Origin: Stratiolaelaps scimitus
Lineage: Eukaryota > Arthropoda > Arachnida > Mesostigmata > Laelapidae
Reading direction: 5' to 3'
Length of the DNA stretch: 64,000 nt
Assembly: GCA_019614645.1 (NCBI GenBank)
Contig: JABWDB010000004.1
Location: 18,662,001 to 18,726,000 of the forward strand
Below are positions 49,045-62,015 of this stretch, in pieces. The notes under the pieces are model-generated. The model did no database searches. It had not been told where the DNA came from and saw nothing but the letters and a program-made list of their open reading frames with translations. The translations under genes and the position numbers were made by a program. Each line of letters begins with the position of its first letter. Within the stretch, counting starts at the first letter, position 1.

Positions 49045-50568
49045 AGGGAGGCGGGCATGACAACCGGCTCGACCCGTAGACTGGCCTAGACGGCAGCATT
49101 CAGAGGTAAAATTCAGGGTGGATGAGTACTTCAACGTGAACACATATTAGCCATGCGTATCATGATCCTGAGATCGTCGCCGCCAGTTCGTACATTTGTC
49201 CCTCACACGCACGTACAATCGGCAGGTTTTCCTTTAATACAGTCTAACGCGCACAACGTTGCAATTGCAATGGTGAATTGTGACCCGGGTCATAGCACGC
49301 GCATAAGGTGCCCGCTAATAAAATGCAGCTCGAATCCTGACATCGCACAGACACGACTGGCAGAGTCTTTACGGAAGTTGTGTAACTTTGCCTCGCAAAC
49401 GAACTGGGGAGCGATTAAGACCCGGCTGTAGGTGATAAATTTGATGGGAAATCATTATTCTACTCTATGGATGCTTGCGCATTGAATAAATGCAATCACA
49501 CGACTGAAACTATTTCAAAGGACTGCAAACACATTGAAATTCGTCGTCATTTCCACGGAGTGTGCTCTGCTGCCCGCGGCAATAATTGGCCAAAACTATA
49601 CCGCAGCATTGAGTTGCTGTTGTTTCGTGTGAGAGCTACAGGTGACTCGTCTTGCACGGATATCATTGCGTGCTAGCTGACGAACGACGTACGGAAGTGA
49701 ACGCTTAAAGTAGGACCAACTTCTAAAAACAAACTCGAGTACTTTATCAGCAGCAGCAGCAGCAGTATATATTTATATACCTACAACAGAGACTGCTGTG
49801 ACTTGACTTGAAAGCTGCTATTAATTTGAAGCAACAACCGTCGCATTAAACAATTTACACGCTGTACACGTATACCTCCTATCGAGATTGGTAAATACTA
49901 TAATGTAGCCGCCTATATTCAGTGCAGTCACATTAATAATAGCACTGAGTTACAATTAGTCCACATAATATTTGCCCATTTGATTGCTACTAACGCCATG
50001 GCCTGCATTTACTGCAGTCGACAGTTTCGGCAATCCTTAACAGATGATCTCTCAATATGGTGTATCAGTCTATTGTGGATTACGTGTGTGTGTGTGTGTG
50101 TTCTCATTGAAATCATCCACTTCGTATGTTTGGATGAGATCCGTGTGAGCTCTTCACACCGCAGCTATAACCTCTACATGTGATTGCAATATCTAAACAT
50201 TTGGACTAAATTTGGCAACGACGCATTCAACTTATGTAAACTTAGTCATCATGTGTTATTAATAGCACAGCTAAAAATGCCATTGCCCCGGCGAAAGGTC
50301 CACAAACGGCCCAATGTTTATACGTAATACGGAAGCAAATATAGGATGTCTATACGATTATAGTTAAGGAGTGGCAGCAATCAGCGAGAGTGATTCAGCG
50401 ATGCGATGTCGTCGTGTAGGGGACCATACGGAACTACCACTTTGTGCTCCACACTCCACCACTGCGAGCGGCGTCGCCTGAAATAACGGTGGCACTTTAA
50501 ATGAATGATATGAGCAGATTACTATATCTGCAAGAATCGCCTATCGGAGTACAGCAGTTTCCAACACT

Positions 50569-50589
50569 TATATATATATATATATATAT
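50569..50589. repeat. (TA)n microsatellite
   Basis: About 21 bp of alternating T and A. Confidence 0.9.
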
Positions 50590-50829
50590 GATAGAAGTGT
50601 AGCAAGGTGAATCAATTAGATTGCCATTCGCTTAGATCTCGAACGATGATTTGGATAGGACTTTATAGCTCGTAATGCAACTGCAATAACTCCAACCTTA
50701 TGTGGACCTTGTGGGGAGGCAAACTGCGGACAATTCAGTGTTAATAAGCGCTAACATATCAATGTCTCCGTTATGCGCCGACCGAGAAATGTCGACCCAC
50801 TCGACCTCAGCAAATCAGTCTAGTAGCTA

Positions 50830-50925
50830 ATCGTTCGGATAACATGTATAGGTGTATTCGTGTGGCGTGACCAGGAATCGGAGGAGGCACATACGTGCAC
50901 TGACGGGTTCGATGCCCCATTTGTA
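50830..50925 (+). repeat. tRNA-like B box remnant
   Basis: GGTTCGATGCC at 50906-50916 resembles a pol III B box. No matching acceptor stem is seen. Weak call. Confidence 0.25.
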
Positions 50926-51890
50926 TTTAGAAAGGGGCTGTGCGTCTTATGAAGCTCTGCCGAAAGCAGGTGTACCGTAGATGTGGTTGAAATGTTTAAG
51001 GCTGAGAGTCAGCCCGGAAAATTAGGGCTTTAGTTCGCATAGTACACAGTCAATGAGGTTACTTACTTAATGTTCATTGAAGTAAATATAATAGTACAGC
51101 GTCTGGCTACAGCACGAAAAAAGGGTCCCATTTCAAATAAAATCTAAAAATATATTATCGCGGGAAGACCCATTACATGTAATATAATTATTTTTTAGAA
51201 TGTAGAATAATCTTCTAGAATTTTGCCTCGATAGCAGATGGGATAGGACGCATATTGCGGAGCGGAATGAGAGGGCTAGGTGCGAATAAGCGGTAACGCA
51301 GGCTAACAAATTATCCGACCAGCCAACATGGGGAAGTATTTACGATGCTCACCCACTGGATGAGCTGGATCCAAATGGCCAAGTCCCCATCAACGAATCG
51401 CATCAGCGTTTCTCTTCATTTGTGCGTTATAGTTTGTCCAAAAGATCCATTGTTACCACTAGTTTTCTCAAATCCTAGATAAGAATCACGCTACGTTTCA
51501 TCTGCTTAACTTGTCGCGATACAATCTCAGTTACATCACTGCGTTATCAACCAGCAACCGGGAATTAACGAACCACTGCAATTCGCTATTTACATTACGA
51601 ATGCATATATGATGTTCTCCATTTACACAACGAGCAACAAGTGAAGATCTCCCCCAAGGCATGTTGCAGTGAGGCCCAAGACATTGTTACAAGGTATCGA
51701 TGTCGGCACGCCGATGTTTGTTTTCGTCATCGAGCAGAAAATCCTCTTGTGTCCTCTCGTAGAACGATCGACCGCGTTCGACTGGCTGTGATACAGCGAG
51801 CTATCAAGATCGTCTACGAACATGAGGGGTTCGCAATTGGCGACAGCTCATTAATGTTTCACAAATTTAATCAATGTCATTTTTGTTTTC

Positions 51891-52050
51891 GAGAGGAGGA
51901 AATTTTCAAATTTTCTTCAAACGCACGGACACCACCAGAGACACCTTCCAATCTCTATGAAAGTGGGCCGATCCAGTGCAGGGAGGTTGACGTTGATGAC
52001 AAAACGCCTCTGCCTGCTAAAAGCACCATCCTCTGCTGAAAGTCTATCTC
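51891..52050 (+). repeat. Duplicated coding-like unit, copy 2
   Basis: Second copy of the unit at 38955-39106, in the same orientation about 13 kb away. It encodes NARTPPETPSNLYESG followed by PIQCREVDVDDKTPLPAK and stops with TGA at 52037-52039. An 8 bp insertion near its start (after GGAAATTTT) shifts the frame upstream of the conserved part, which suggests the protein-level constraint begins at the KFSSNARTPP region. A longer open frame runs into it from 51641 but shares nothing with the flank of copy 1. Confidence 0.75.
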
Positions 52051-54244
52051 ATGTCCTGTTCCGTCGTTGTTGTGGCTACGTTCTTTCTTCTTTTAACGTT
52101 GCTTTTGTTCCATTATAACACGTAGCTGAATGAGTCCTTCGCAAAAAGACAGCAAAGAAGCTGATATAGCCTAAGATATGTCCTACGTTAGTTTGTGTCC
52201 ATGGGTCGATGGATAACATAATTGGGCCGTGTAGGTCACCTTGCGTGCTCTGTCCCGGTAGGTTGAAGTGGGCGGTGACGATGACGACAGTAATAAAGTT
52301 CAATGAGTAGATAGTTTGATGAGAGATCGAAGGGTTCGCCTTCTTTTGCCTACTGTGCCATATCCCATGGTCTGACTACATTGCCCGATGCTGGGACGGT
52401 GTTTTAGTTGATGAATCGAGGTAGAACGACACTTTGATGATGGCGGTCGGTAAACACAGAAATGCGTAGTTGTCTATAGAGTCTATGCCTCCGTGCGAGC
52501 ATCTAACAACATGCGACATGTAGTGCTATGATGTATATCGGGATGACGGGTCGTCTCGGCTGAAATTACTACCCATAAGTGTCTGTGATGATAATACTTG
52601 CCTACACCCATTCTCTATTTTATTACTCTACGTACTCTCTCGTACAACCTTATATTGTACGTACGTAGGTTAAGTTGTAACTGCGTTATAGGTCCAATGG
52701 ACGGGTTTATCTGTGATATAAGCTAGATATATTGCATTGACGCGTCGTTATATTCAATCAAGATGAACAACGACTGAGTTATTAGGCTAATTGAATACAT
52801 TTAGTAGTGTAGCTAGCACTTGATGCTTCACTAATTCAGGTCAATTTCATTCAAGTCAGGAATGTACCATTTATACCAGAGGTGGAGATGTCGTACTACC
52901 GAGCTAATTTCTTCACTAAAACATAGTCATTACGAAATCAGTGACAGCTAACATCCTACTAATAGCTATTTATATAGCTTATTCATATTCACAGTGCTGC
53001 ATACCACCTAAATATATCTAGTGGCCACAGAATATGCATAACAGCTATCGGGAATCAGTGGTCTGTCAAGTTGTACCTGTTGAGCCGCGCCGCTCATGCA
53101 TCTTAGGTCAAAGGCTAGAAACGTCTCACAACTAGTATATGAGAGTTGTCTGTTGAGACCCAGATTCACCATAGCCTCTTCCCGTGTCCGTCTGATTTCC
53201 GAGGTTTCAAAGGCTGCTCGACTACTTGAGACCTGAGTACTCCAAATGGGCCCAGGCGGTCAATAACGCGAACTCGGCCGAACTGAACTCAGCTCGGACC
53301 GCGACTTCAGGTCGAAGCGCGATCGAGCTAGCCATCTATATCATCAATTTCTCAATGACCAGTGTTGAGCTAAAAACGATAGCTACAGCAGATGGCGCCG
53401 TGCACACATTCACAGGCAGGCACGCAGGAATAGGCTGTCAGTGACACTACAGCAAGAACTATGTTTGTGTGTTTGTGTGCCTGCGTCGAGAGCGCGTGTG
53501 AAATCGCAAAAAGGCAAATGAATCACCGTAGACGAGCATGCTTAACACTCGGTCGAAGTTAGGGTGCAGGTCGCAGACCGTCACCTATATATCTTCCCTC
53601 AATGGCCGGGTTGCATTTCCAATACGTATACAGAAATGATGTCTGTGCCAGTGAGCTGAACAGAGAAGCTGTCCCTTCTCACCATAGGTATAATAGCGTG
53701 ATGACCCATGTCTATTAGATTCTATGTGCAGTGTACGCCCAGCATCGGGAACACTCAGACTTCATAGAGTCTCTGAGTAGATGACGGGAAGGGTAAACAG
53801 GGAGGGAGGTAGTGAGGGATAGTGTACGGATCAGATGGCAGAGGCAAACCTTTTCAAAGATGTGGCACGTGACAACGTGCGCGCTCTGCTAGACGGATGA
53901 GGTTGATAGGTTTTGGCATTTTGGCGAGTTTTTTTTTTGTTGAGACATAAGTCTCTTTGGGCGTATGCGGAGTAAGCTTCCTCGCTTTATCATATACGTT
54001 GTCTGACTCTAACCCCTCTGGCTATGTCATCTAGCGTCCTCCTCTATTTCTCGCGCTCATCGTCATCATAGCTCGTGACAGCCTCATTAAAGCGGTCGGA
54101 CGTGGCCTGCCCGATCGAGTCGCGAATCGGTTGACAGAGTAGTGTGCTTATTAGGTTTGGCGAAATTAGGACGAAAACGACTGCAAGAGCGACATGCTGT
54201 TTCTCAGCGTAACAAAATGATCGTAGTAATAGTAGTAGTAATGC

Positions 54245-54308
54245 CAAACGAGATGGCGTGGGCCTGGGAACCCTAAGGTCTTTGGTTCGAATCCCGCACG
54301 ACATGCAC
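54245..54308 (+). repeat. tRNA-like SINE remnant
   Basis: An A-box-like GATGGCGTGGG at about 54253 and a B box, GGTTCGAATCC, at 54284-54294 have tRNA-like spacing. The 3' part does not pair with a 5' acceptor strand, so a tRNA-derived retroposon is favoured. Confidence 0.5.
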
Positions 54309-57300
54309 ATGGTTTGACGCAATGCGAAAACAAAATAGTTCCAAACCTGGCCTACGTAAAACTCTATGGTCAGGCATCACAAAAAAAAGTCATAATTGTA
54401 GTAGTACCCAGAAAACATACATCGAGCGTGTTTGCAGAGACGTACGTCCTCCCCGCTCCTCTGGGACCATGATTCACGCATGACCTCATAACTATATCAG
54501 TTTCGTCTTTTCTCCTTCGTGTATAAGATGACGCCGTATCACAATGGCGAGGCAAACGTTTGCAGTCGAGCTTCAAGTTAATGCTTCTCTACATTGAATT
54601 TATTATATATGATAGAATCATACACTGAGCATAGTCTGTTTGCACATCAGAGAAGAACGTTCACGTTCGGCGAAAACTGGTCATCCAAGTCAAGCACGAA
54701 CACCGCCACTCCCCTATGACGTAAAAGTGTAGGGTAATTCTGCAAATTACCTTTTGATGTGCATAGCGTTTGACTTACTGAGTGGTCTCTGTCGAGGGTC
54801 ATTTATTCCAAACGCAATTAGTATTTGTATCTATGGCTGAAAGAGATATGCTCTCGTGACCGAAATGTAATCGAAGGGTCATGAGCTCTTAGAATGACCT
54901 CTTGATACAACTTCAAGATAGATCGAGAGAGAGAGATTCTTAGACATAGTTAAAGCAGATTGCGTTGATCGACAACTCACACACGACTATCTATTCGCCA
55001 TTGTGTATTATTGCATGACTCTTCTTCTATAGACTAGATAATCTTCTACGTTTCCTCTAATCTAGGTACCGTAGACTGCCAGCTCGAAAGCGAACTGAGG
55101 GTCATTTATAAAATAAAGGGTCACCAACAAAATAATATGCAAAGGCTTCCAGTGGGTAAAAGGAGAGAGACACATACGATTCGGAGGGAACATACGATAA
55201 TAATAATACTCTCATTATATAGTGCAATGTTGATTGAACATTTTAGTCAGGGTTACTTGTCGAGTGATGCATTCGTGTGCATCTGCCTTTCAATTGGAGG
55301 CGCAACACGTAGGTGCACACACGGATTTGATCCATATCGTTGCACATTTGCATGTAAAAAGTCGAAAGTCAGCCTGAAAATGCTTTCTGACAGTGACTTG
55401 ACGACAACAACGGCAGCACTACTACAAACATGACAATATATATATTGCAAGTTCGTGTGCAGTGGAACTCACAAGATTAAAATGTAGTTGCCCCCTTGAT
55501 TTGTTCCGGCGAAGTAGCACATTAAAAGTGCACTAGGCTATCATTATCTACCATGTTGATTGTTGTCAACATCAACAATTTGTCAGTAACGCTTTCGTAT
55601 GAATGTTCAGGTTCTATTGTGCAAACACATGCATGTATCATTTTACTGTTCTCGAACCCCTTGTCGGGCTACTTATAGAAGAATTAACTTTACTTTTTTT
55701 CAATGTTTTCGCTTCGAATTCACAACAATTACGATAGCGGTATCATTGTCAAGCGATTCGACGCAATGTGGCAATGACACTAAGGGCCACCTCGAAATTG
55801 ACAAATAGTTGAAAACAAAGTTGCATGCATTCTTGAAGGAGTACGTGCTCTGGGCAGCAATTTGAATCATTATAAATCACGCTTCGTTCAGCGTATTGTT
55901 GCATGTACAGGCTGCAATCATCCGCTCGATAACGGGTTGCCGAACTGACAATTCGTCTCCGTTGTTTCTTGAAGTTCGACTAAATAGAAGGCTGAAGTTG
56001 CTCTCGACAATAAATCCCGTGCAATCGTTGAGCACACCAACCGTGGCCAGCCGCGGGTTTTTGTCATGCGGCTAGATTTCACGACTACGATATGATACGA
56101 CTATAACCGCAGTCGGAGATGCCACGGATAGTGTCACGGCACATTTCAGACACTCAAGTAGCCTTGTGACTAGTGCGAGCTAGAATCCAGTCTAATAGTT
56201 AAGGGACCAATGCCCCTTCTTTGTGTGACTAACCGATTGATATACACATACGAATTATTGCTGTGTGCGGACTAAACTCCGATACGAGATATTACAATAA
56301 CATTTTTAGCCACTGTACTATATAGACACATTTATTATCAAAATGGGTGCTACAAAATTGCATAAGTGATTATATTAATATAATAATAAGGGTATTGATT
56401 TTCACAAGGGTAGTGATGACTAAAGATCGCTTTCTGAGCCTCGAAGCAAAAGTGAGGTTTCAAAAAGAATGGGTTAGAAGGGTCGGATTCAATTAAGTGT
56501 TTAACAGAGCTATCTGGTTGTAGTCACTGATACAACAGCAACAATAACAACAACAATTGACGAGTAATTAATTTAAAAAAATGGTTACAATGGCGGAAAC
56601 TTAGAAATTTAGAAAACTTCTGTACGGTTCAGTAGCTGCAATCATTAGGAGTCCGCTCAAGAGAAACAACAACAGCAAATCACCGAATTAACATGGCATC
56701 TTAAATTTGCTATGTCAGCTATTGTGTCTCATTAGTAACTACGTGCTCACTTTGTGCCTTCGGTCAAGGGCTGCTTGATTGAACCCTATGTCAAGTCTAT
56801 TTGTTTTACTGTCGACGATTTTGTCGGCAATCCTCTCTTTTTTTGCCTTAAGATGAACAGCATTCGACCCATACCACCATCTCTACTCCTAAAAACTCCT
56901 AGAACAACTTACGTATGTATTCTGAATGAGTGATTACGATTCGTCACCAAACGTCATCACTAACAAGCAAACTAAGTGGACTACCATAACATTATTGCGG
57001 CGGAGGCACTGGACAGAGTTCGCCGAGTTCGTCATTCATTTCGCTCAGTTAGGTACTATGGTTGCGGTGAATCGGCGAACTGCGCCGCCCGCTTTGACCA
57101 ACCGACTGAACTCAATAACATTCGTTATCTTGGCCCCAAACACTACAAAACCCCAGATATCGCCGGCACCCGACTGCTCCGCATATGTTGTACCGAAATT
57201 CTACCCGGAGGATGCATTTGCGAAATAGGTGAGTCTCATCACCTATCGTTAGCGTGTTTATCTGAAGTAACCGACCACAACACGAGTTGCGCCATTGGCC

Positions 57301-57989
57301 GCAAAAACGTGAGTACACCGCCGCTCATTTCGACAAAATGCTCGTATATCGTGGGTGGCACTCGAACTTAGGTCTCATTCGAAATAAACATCGAGCAAAT
57401 AGCGATTAATTAGTCATCACTCAATGAGGCGCTTAGCAATGTTGGTGGACAGCACACGTCAACCAATGTGAAATACGGACGCGTTGACGTATTACGATAT
57501 ATCCCACTCAGCGACGAGAGGGTAGATCCAAGCGTATGCAAAAAGGGTCATGGTTTATTTTTAAAGACGACACCAATGTCTGTCTGTCGCCCGGTCTTGC
57601 GAGAGAGCTTAACTAATCGAGACTAATCTTTGTCAATCGTTATCAGTATTGGGGGCTGGAGAACAAAGGTAGACCTGTAAGAATAAGGCGTTTACACAGC
57701 GCGAGTGCTGAACAACCCTACGGATGGCTCACCCAGTCACCGTTTTATAATGAAAGTAATCTTTAAATTTAACTGTAACTTATTAATAAGTAACTGGAAT
57801 TATACCACGGCGATTTAGCTGACCAGCAATAAGTCAGTAGTCGAGAACGGGTTGCAAGAACTGCAATTGCACGATATTCAAATTCCCACAGTGACAATAA
57901 CAGTGACAACAATGTTCAAAGTATGATCGTATAAATATATACTACTAGTCTCGGGTTCCCGTCACGGAAGCATACACATCGAATCACAG

Positions 57990-58049
57990 ATATCACACAT
58001 ATGTGTATAGCACAAAATCGATTTCGTGCTATACACACATGTGTGATAT
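57990..58049. repeat. 60 bp near-perfect palindrome
   Basis: Two 30-base arms with no spacer, centred on AAATCGATTT, and only two mismatched pairs. The arms contain ATATCACACATATGTGTATA and its complement. This could be a cruciform, a foldback element or a remnant of an inverted duplication. Confidence 0.9.
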
Positions 58050-58356
58050 TCTTCGTTCGGAATTCTTCGTTTATTTTATAGGAAAACTACGCAGCCAAGG
58101 TTTATGGCGTACATTGATTGGTTGCTTACCAGGTGAAGATGTTATACTCGTTTGTTGAGACGTGCAATGATCTATAGCTCGGCATAGTTGTTAACACGAT
58201 TTCTCTGTAGGATTCAAGATTTATAGCTGGGAATGTTCGCCGAAAATCTCCACTACTTCTATCTCACCGTTGATTGGCCATAAACGCCCTGAGGATCTTT
58301 CACACGTAAAATGTGCTTATCGAATACGTGTCGGTGGAAAGTTGTTCTCAATGCAG

Positions 58357-58510
58357 GTGCGGGAGCCAGACTGGTCGAACGTCCTCAGGCAGTCAGCCAG
58401 ATTTGCGATTGCACGGGGATGATCTTAACAGGCTCACCTGCGGCAAATCGAGCCCGGCCCCTAGCAGCCACTCCCATCAATCTTGTACTTCGTCCGAAAT
58501 CAATTCCTGA
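58357..58510 (+). CDS. Candidate terminal exon of an unrecognised gene
   Basis: An acceptor-like TTCTCAATGCAG precedes 50 codons rich in Ser, Gly and polar residues (GRTSSGSQPDLRLHGDD and similar), ending in TGA at 58508-58510. It looks more like a hydrophilic protein tail than random sequence, but no upstream partner exon or homologue could be recognised. Confidence 0.25.
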
Positions 58511-58824
58511 AGCGTTGCCTAGTGCTGTATAGTGCCATATTCTCGCGTTGGAATAAGCGACTAGTTGAGATGCTCATATTCAGTGAGTTCATGAGTGAAG
58601 TATTTAAAGTTCAAGTGTGAACCGCATTTCGCTTCTATTCTTAGCATGCGCATAGTTGCGGCCAACGGCTGCCATTTGGTTTTTAAATTGAATGGCTCTT
58701 GTTAGCACGTGCGCCCGGCCTTGAACCCATGAACCGCATATGGAATTATAGCATTGGGCATCATACTACAATAGCAATATATATATAGATATATGCTTTA
58801 GCGGAAATATATTTTTATACACTA

Positions 58825-58853
58825 GTACAACGAATAAATAGTATTCGTTGTAC
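58825..58853. repeat. Perfect stem-loop
   Basis: GTACAACGAATA pairs with TATTCGTTGTAC (12 bp) around the loop AATAG. Confidence 0.8.
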
Positions 58854-59130
58854 CTAGTTGCACCTAGTAAGTATTAATTCAAATATTTCATACCCAAATC
58901 GTAGGCTGACTCGTTCTACTGGGTACTAGTAAATCTCCTGAGCTGACGCTCAGCCAACATATACTGGATACTAAGGGTCTTGTATCAGTTCAAGCATGGC
59001 AGATAGGAATAAATCGCAGTTGTTAGTTAATGTCAATAGTTAGAGAGACGCGCGCCTTCTGATCAGGCAGTCGCGATTATTCACTAAGCACAGTCTCCGA
59101 TTTTGCGGGCTTGCACTCAGTTAACAGTTA

Positions 59131-59274
59131 ACCATTTAACGTCCACGGTACTGCTTTCGGTATTGTTTCATAGGACGAACGCCTAAAATCGTCGGCGGGG
59201 ATCGAACCCGTGCCCCTACGTATCTCCACTGATCGCAAGCCGCACACGGACGCACCACGCCACCGGGCTCGATG
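59131..59274 (-). repeat. tRNA-derived SINE-like element, best copy
   Basis: On the minus strand it opens with GAGCCCGGTGGCGTGGTGCG, which holds an A-box-like segment, followed by the B box GGTTCGATCCC at 59208-59198. It ends in the tail CCGTGGACGTTAAATGG shared with copies at 6.1, 22.7 and 24.3 kb. This head-plus-tail structure is typical of tRNA-derived SINEs. No cloverleaf with a paired acceptor is visible. Confidence 0.75.
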
Positions 59275-60871
59275 TTAACTACGGCTCCTTAAATAAACCA
59301 ATAAAGATTTACCATTTACCATTTACCATTTGCCTACGAATACGATAGTATCCGCTCAAAGAGCTGAAAGAGGCCACTCAGCGTCAACAAGGCTATTGGC
59401 TATCGAAAACACGTAAAGAGGTTATATACTCTTTGGAAGCTATGTTCTCGAAGAATTATGACCCGGCAAGAATTCCTACGCAATAGGCAAGCGGAGTAAC
59501 GGTTGCCAGCAATATTAATGAGCTGTTACTGATACACCACTCGATTGACGAGCTGAGAACCGGCACACAAAACGTACGTGCTTAACGTGGCAAAACTGGT
59601 CGAAGTAAAAGCACCTCAAAATCGATGGCCTCAACAACGCCCTGTTACACCCGTGTATGACATAGAACGAGCTCGGGGTCGTTCTGAAAAGGCGCATATT
59701 ACTTCGCGAGTTGTGAAACTGTGCTGAAGGAAAAGGTCCACAGCTAACGCATGGAGGTGTTTGAGGTGTGAAGCCCGTGCGAATACCGATCATAATTATG
59801 ATAATGGTCATATTTGTAGTTAGACATCGATGTATGCACCCAGGCATAAAATTCATGCAAGGTATTGTATATTCGATTATTTGGTTTTTGTTTATTCACA
59901 GCATCCATCCAGCTACTGAGTAGTGAACTCCGATATCTCTCCGATGTTCTTCCAACCTGAAGCTTGTGGAGATAACAATGCGTGATAACACTCCGAACGC
60001 TCCCAGTCCACAGTTACTTGATTTGAGCGCATGTGGAACACCTACATGTGTGTATGGATCATTGTATTTATGCTTCATCAGTTAGTAGGCTGCCAGCTGT
60101 GATCATTGTGTATGTTGAGGTATACGTTTTAAAACCGTTCGAGAGGTCAGCCCTGGCCTAATGGATAACAGCATACAGATTTATTTATTATGGCATAATC
60201 TCGCGTTTATCGGATCAAGCTTCGCTCGATACGTACCGTTAACTGTCGTGTTGCTAATTACTGTAAACATATATGTATCTAAAGTAATTAGGAAATATTC
60301 CGTATATGTATCTTATACGAGCTGTCGTATGACATTTCGATCAGTCTGAAATGAGCATTTTCTCGTCCTCTTTATCTCTGTCGAAGGATCGGGTCGGCGT
60401 CAAGGCAAATTCGTTTGTAACTGGAAAACCTTAAGATTGACGATAGTAGACTCGTAAAAGTATATGAAAGCACAGCCCCGGACGAATACCGAAATATGAA
60501 CAAATGAACCAATAAAAAAACAAAGAGAGTTTCCTCATTCTCTACTTTTTTGCTGATATTTGGTTTGTTTTCGGTAGTATTATTCCCATGTTGTAAATGT
60601 CACCTAGATATACAATGGGTATTATGTTATTCACAGTGAAATAACATGAGACCGATTCACACAAAACTGTACAAGTTAAAGTCAACCATATAATGAACTT
60701 GTTCGCATGTATCTATGTATGACCTATGGCGAAGCTAAATCCACAGTATTTGTCATAAGTAGACTACTGGGGTGGTTAGTTGGTGCTCCTTAGATATGTT
60801 CCGAGGTTGGTATTGGAAACCTTTCACGGAACTACTCTGTGAAGTGAGAGGGCTCGATTACACACGCACTG

Positions 60872-60892
60872 GTATATATATATATATATATA
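60872..60892. repeat. (TA)n microsatellite
   Basis: A short alternating TA run. Confidence 0.9.
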
Positions 60893-61954
60893 CATACAGT
60901 ATATTGGCTTCAAATTATAGTTGAGATTTGCGATCGTTGCTGTCGTATTGGGTGCTTCAGTTCACCAGTCAATATCAAGTTGTTCAGCTCATTCAAAAAT
61001 ATCGCCATTATTCTCATCGCCTATAAAAAATCTTTGGTGCATTATTGTGAAACTTCACCAAGTATAGGTAATGCATGTTGTAACATCCTTTACCTTTGCG
61101 ATCAACTATATGCTGTTGATTTTACAGACACTTTTTCCTTGAAGCAGTAACATCTTGTCCTTCAGCTAGCACCTCTGTGGAGAAACTTTTGACTTTGTGA
61201 CCAATGGTTATAGGTGACTCAGCTGAATGTTTAGAATAACTAACTGAGACTAAATAGTTTGATTTACCCCTTGATACCCATATTTCTACTAGAATCGCAC
61301 AGTGGGTAGGGCTTGTATAATCCCTGTGAAAAACGAAGAGTCAAACACGAGATAAAACTGACAAGACACAAGCTGAGGAAGTACCTTACTATTATTTTTA
61401 GTGCAAGAGGTCGCACGCAAGAATATTCACTCGGATAAGTTCGACCCTTAGCAAAAGTGTAAAAAATAGCCTATATGGACACATTAGTTGCACTACATTA
61501 GTTACGCTTCCTTAGCGTGGCCATCCAATGTGTTGAGCTAGGTGAATGGGGAGGTCGCGCGCGGAGTTGCTCTACATTGGTAATAACATACATACACCGG
61601 TATTATGTACGTTACATCAGTATTGTATACGTTGCTTAACATATACAATAAGTAGTGACACAGTTCAGCACAGGGTGTCAGCCTGTGGCCGTCATTGTCC
61701 CGAGGTAGGTCCCGCTTACACAGCGAGTGTAATAGCTGCACCTTGATATCGGCGGGAAAGCGGTTACAATCTGGAACCAACATGGGTTACGTCATTCCGG
61801 ATGCTGTTTTACCACGCCATCACCACGAGCACAGATGGCGGAGTCTCACATGTTTGAGTCACAATATGCTTTCGTCAGACGTCTGAAATCCGTCTATCTG
61901 CCTATCTCCCTTCTCAACCTTAGCACGCCTTGCTTATCGCATTTCGTCTGAAGG

Positions 61955-61990
61955 TATAAATGGGGACAGATTCGAGTGCGGCACCATTCT
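61955..61990 (+). promoter_or_regulatory. Core promoter (TATA box and initiator)
   Basis: TATAAAT at 61955-61961 is followed 31 bp later by an initiator match, CCATTCT, with its A at 61986. This spacing is typical of a TATA/Inr core promoter. The start codon follows 30 bp downstream. Confidence 0.75.
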
Positions 61991-62015
61991 GCTAGCCCGA
62001 AGCAAGTCAGTAAGG

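Larger units (their letters stand above)
46560..49140. promoter_or_regulatory. CG-rich island with CT/GA arrays, possible promoter or 5' UTR
   Basis: Base composition is visibly richer in CG dinucleotides than the surroundings. It carries a (CT)n array at 48235-48260, another at 48674-48710 and a (GA)n array at 49008-49044, in opposite orientation. GAGA-type arrays are common near arthropod promoters. The open frames inside lack ATG starts or known domains, so untranslated exons or a promoter are more likely than protein. Which gene it would serve is unknown; the minus-strand cyclase is one possibility. Confidence 0.3.
39107..51890. other. Long gene-poor block
   Basis: Contains microsatellites, a second tRNA-like repeat copy (39889-39917), a tRNA-like B box on the minus strand near 42600, a CAG/ACC triplet-rich stretch at about 43989-44125, a 17 bp tandem duplication (44597-44628) and a CG-rich part with CT/GA arrays (46.6-49.1 kb). 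No exon could be assigned to a known protein. Confidence 0.5.
52051..58356. other. Gene-poor block
   Basis: Contains a tRNA-like element near 54.25 kb, a short minus-strand frame near 57.2 kb and a 60 bp palindrome at 57990-58049. No exon could be assigned. Confidence 0.5.
58511..61950. other. Intergenic block upstream of the secreted gene pair
   Basis: Contains a small stem-loop (58825-58853), a SINE-like element (59131-59274) with ACCATTTACCATTTACC beside it at 59311-59335, and a (TA)n repeat (60872-60892). No coding exon could be supported. Confidence 0.55.
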
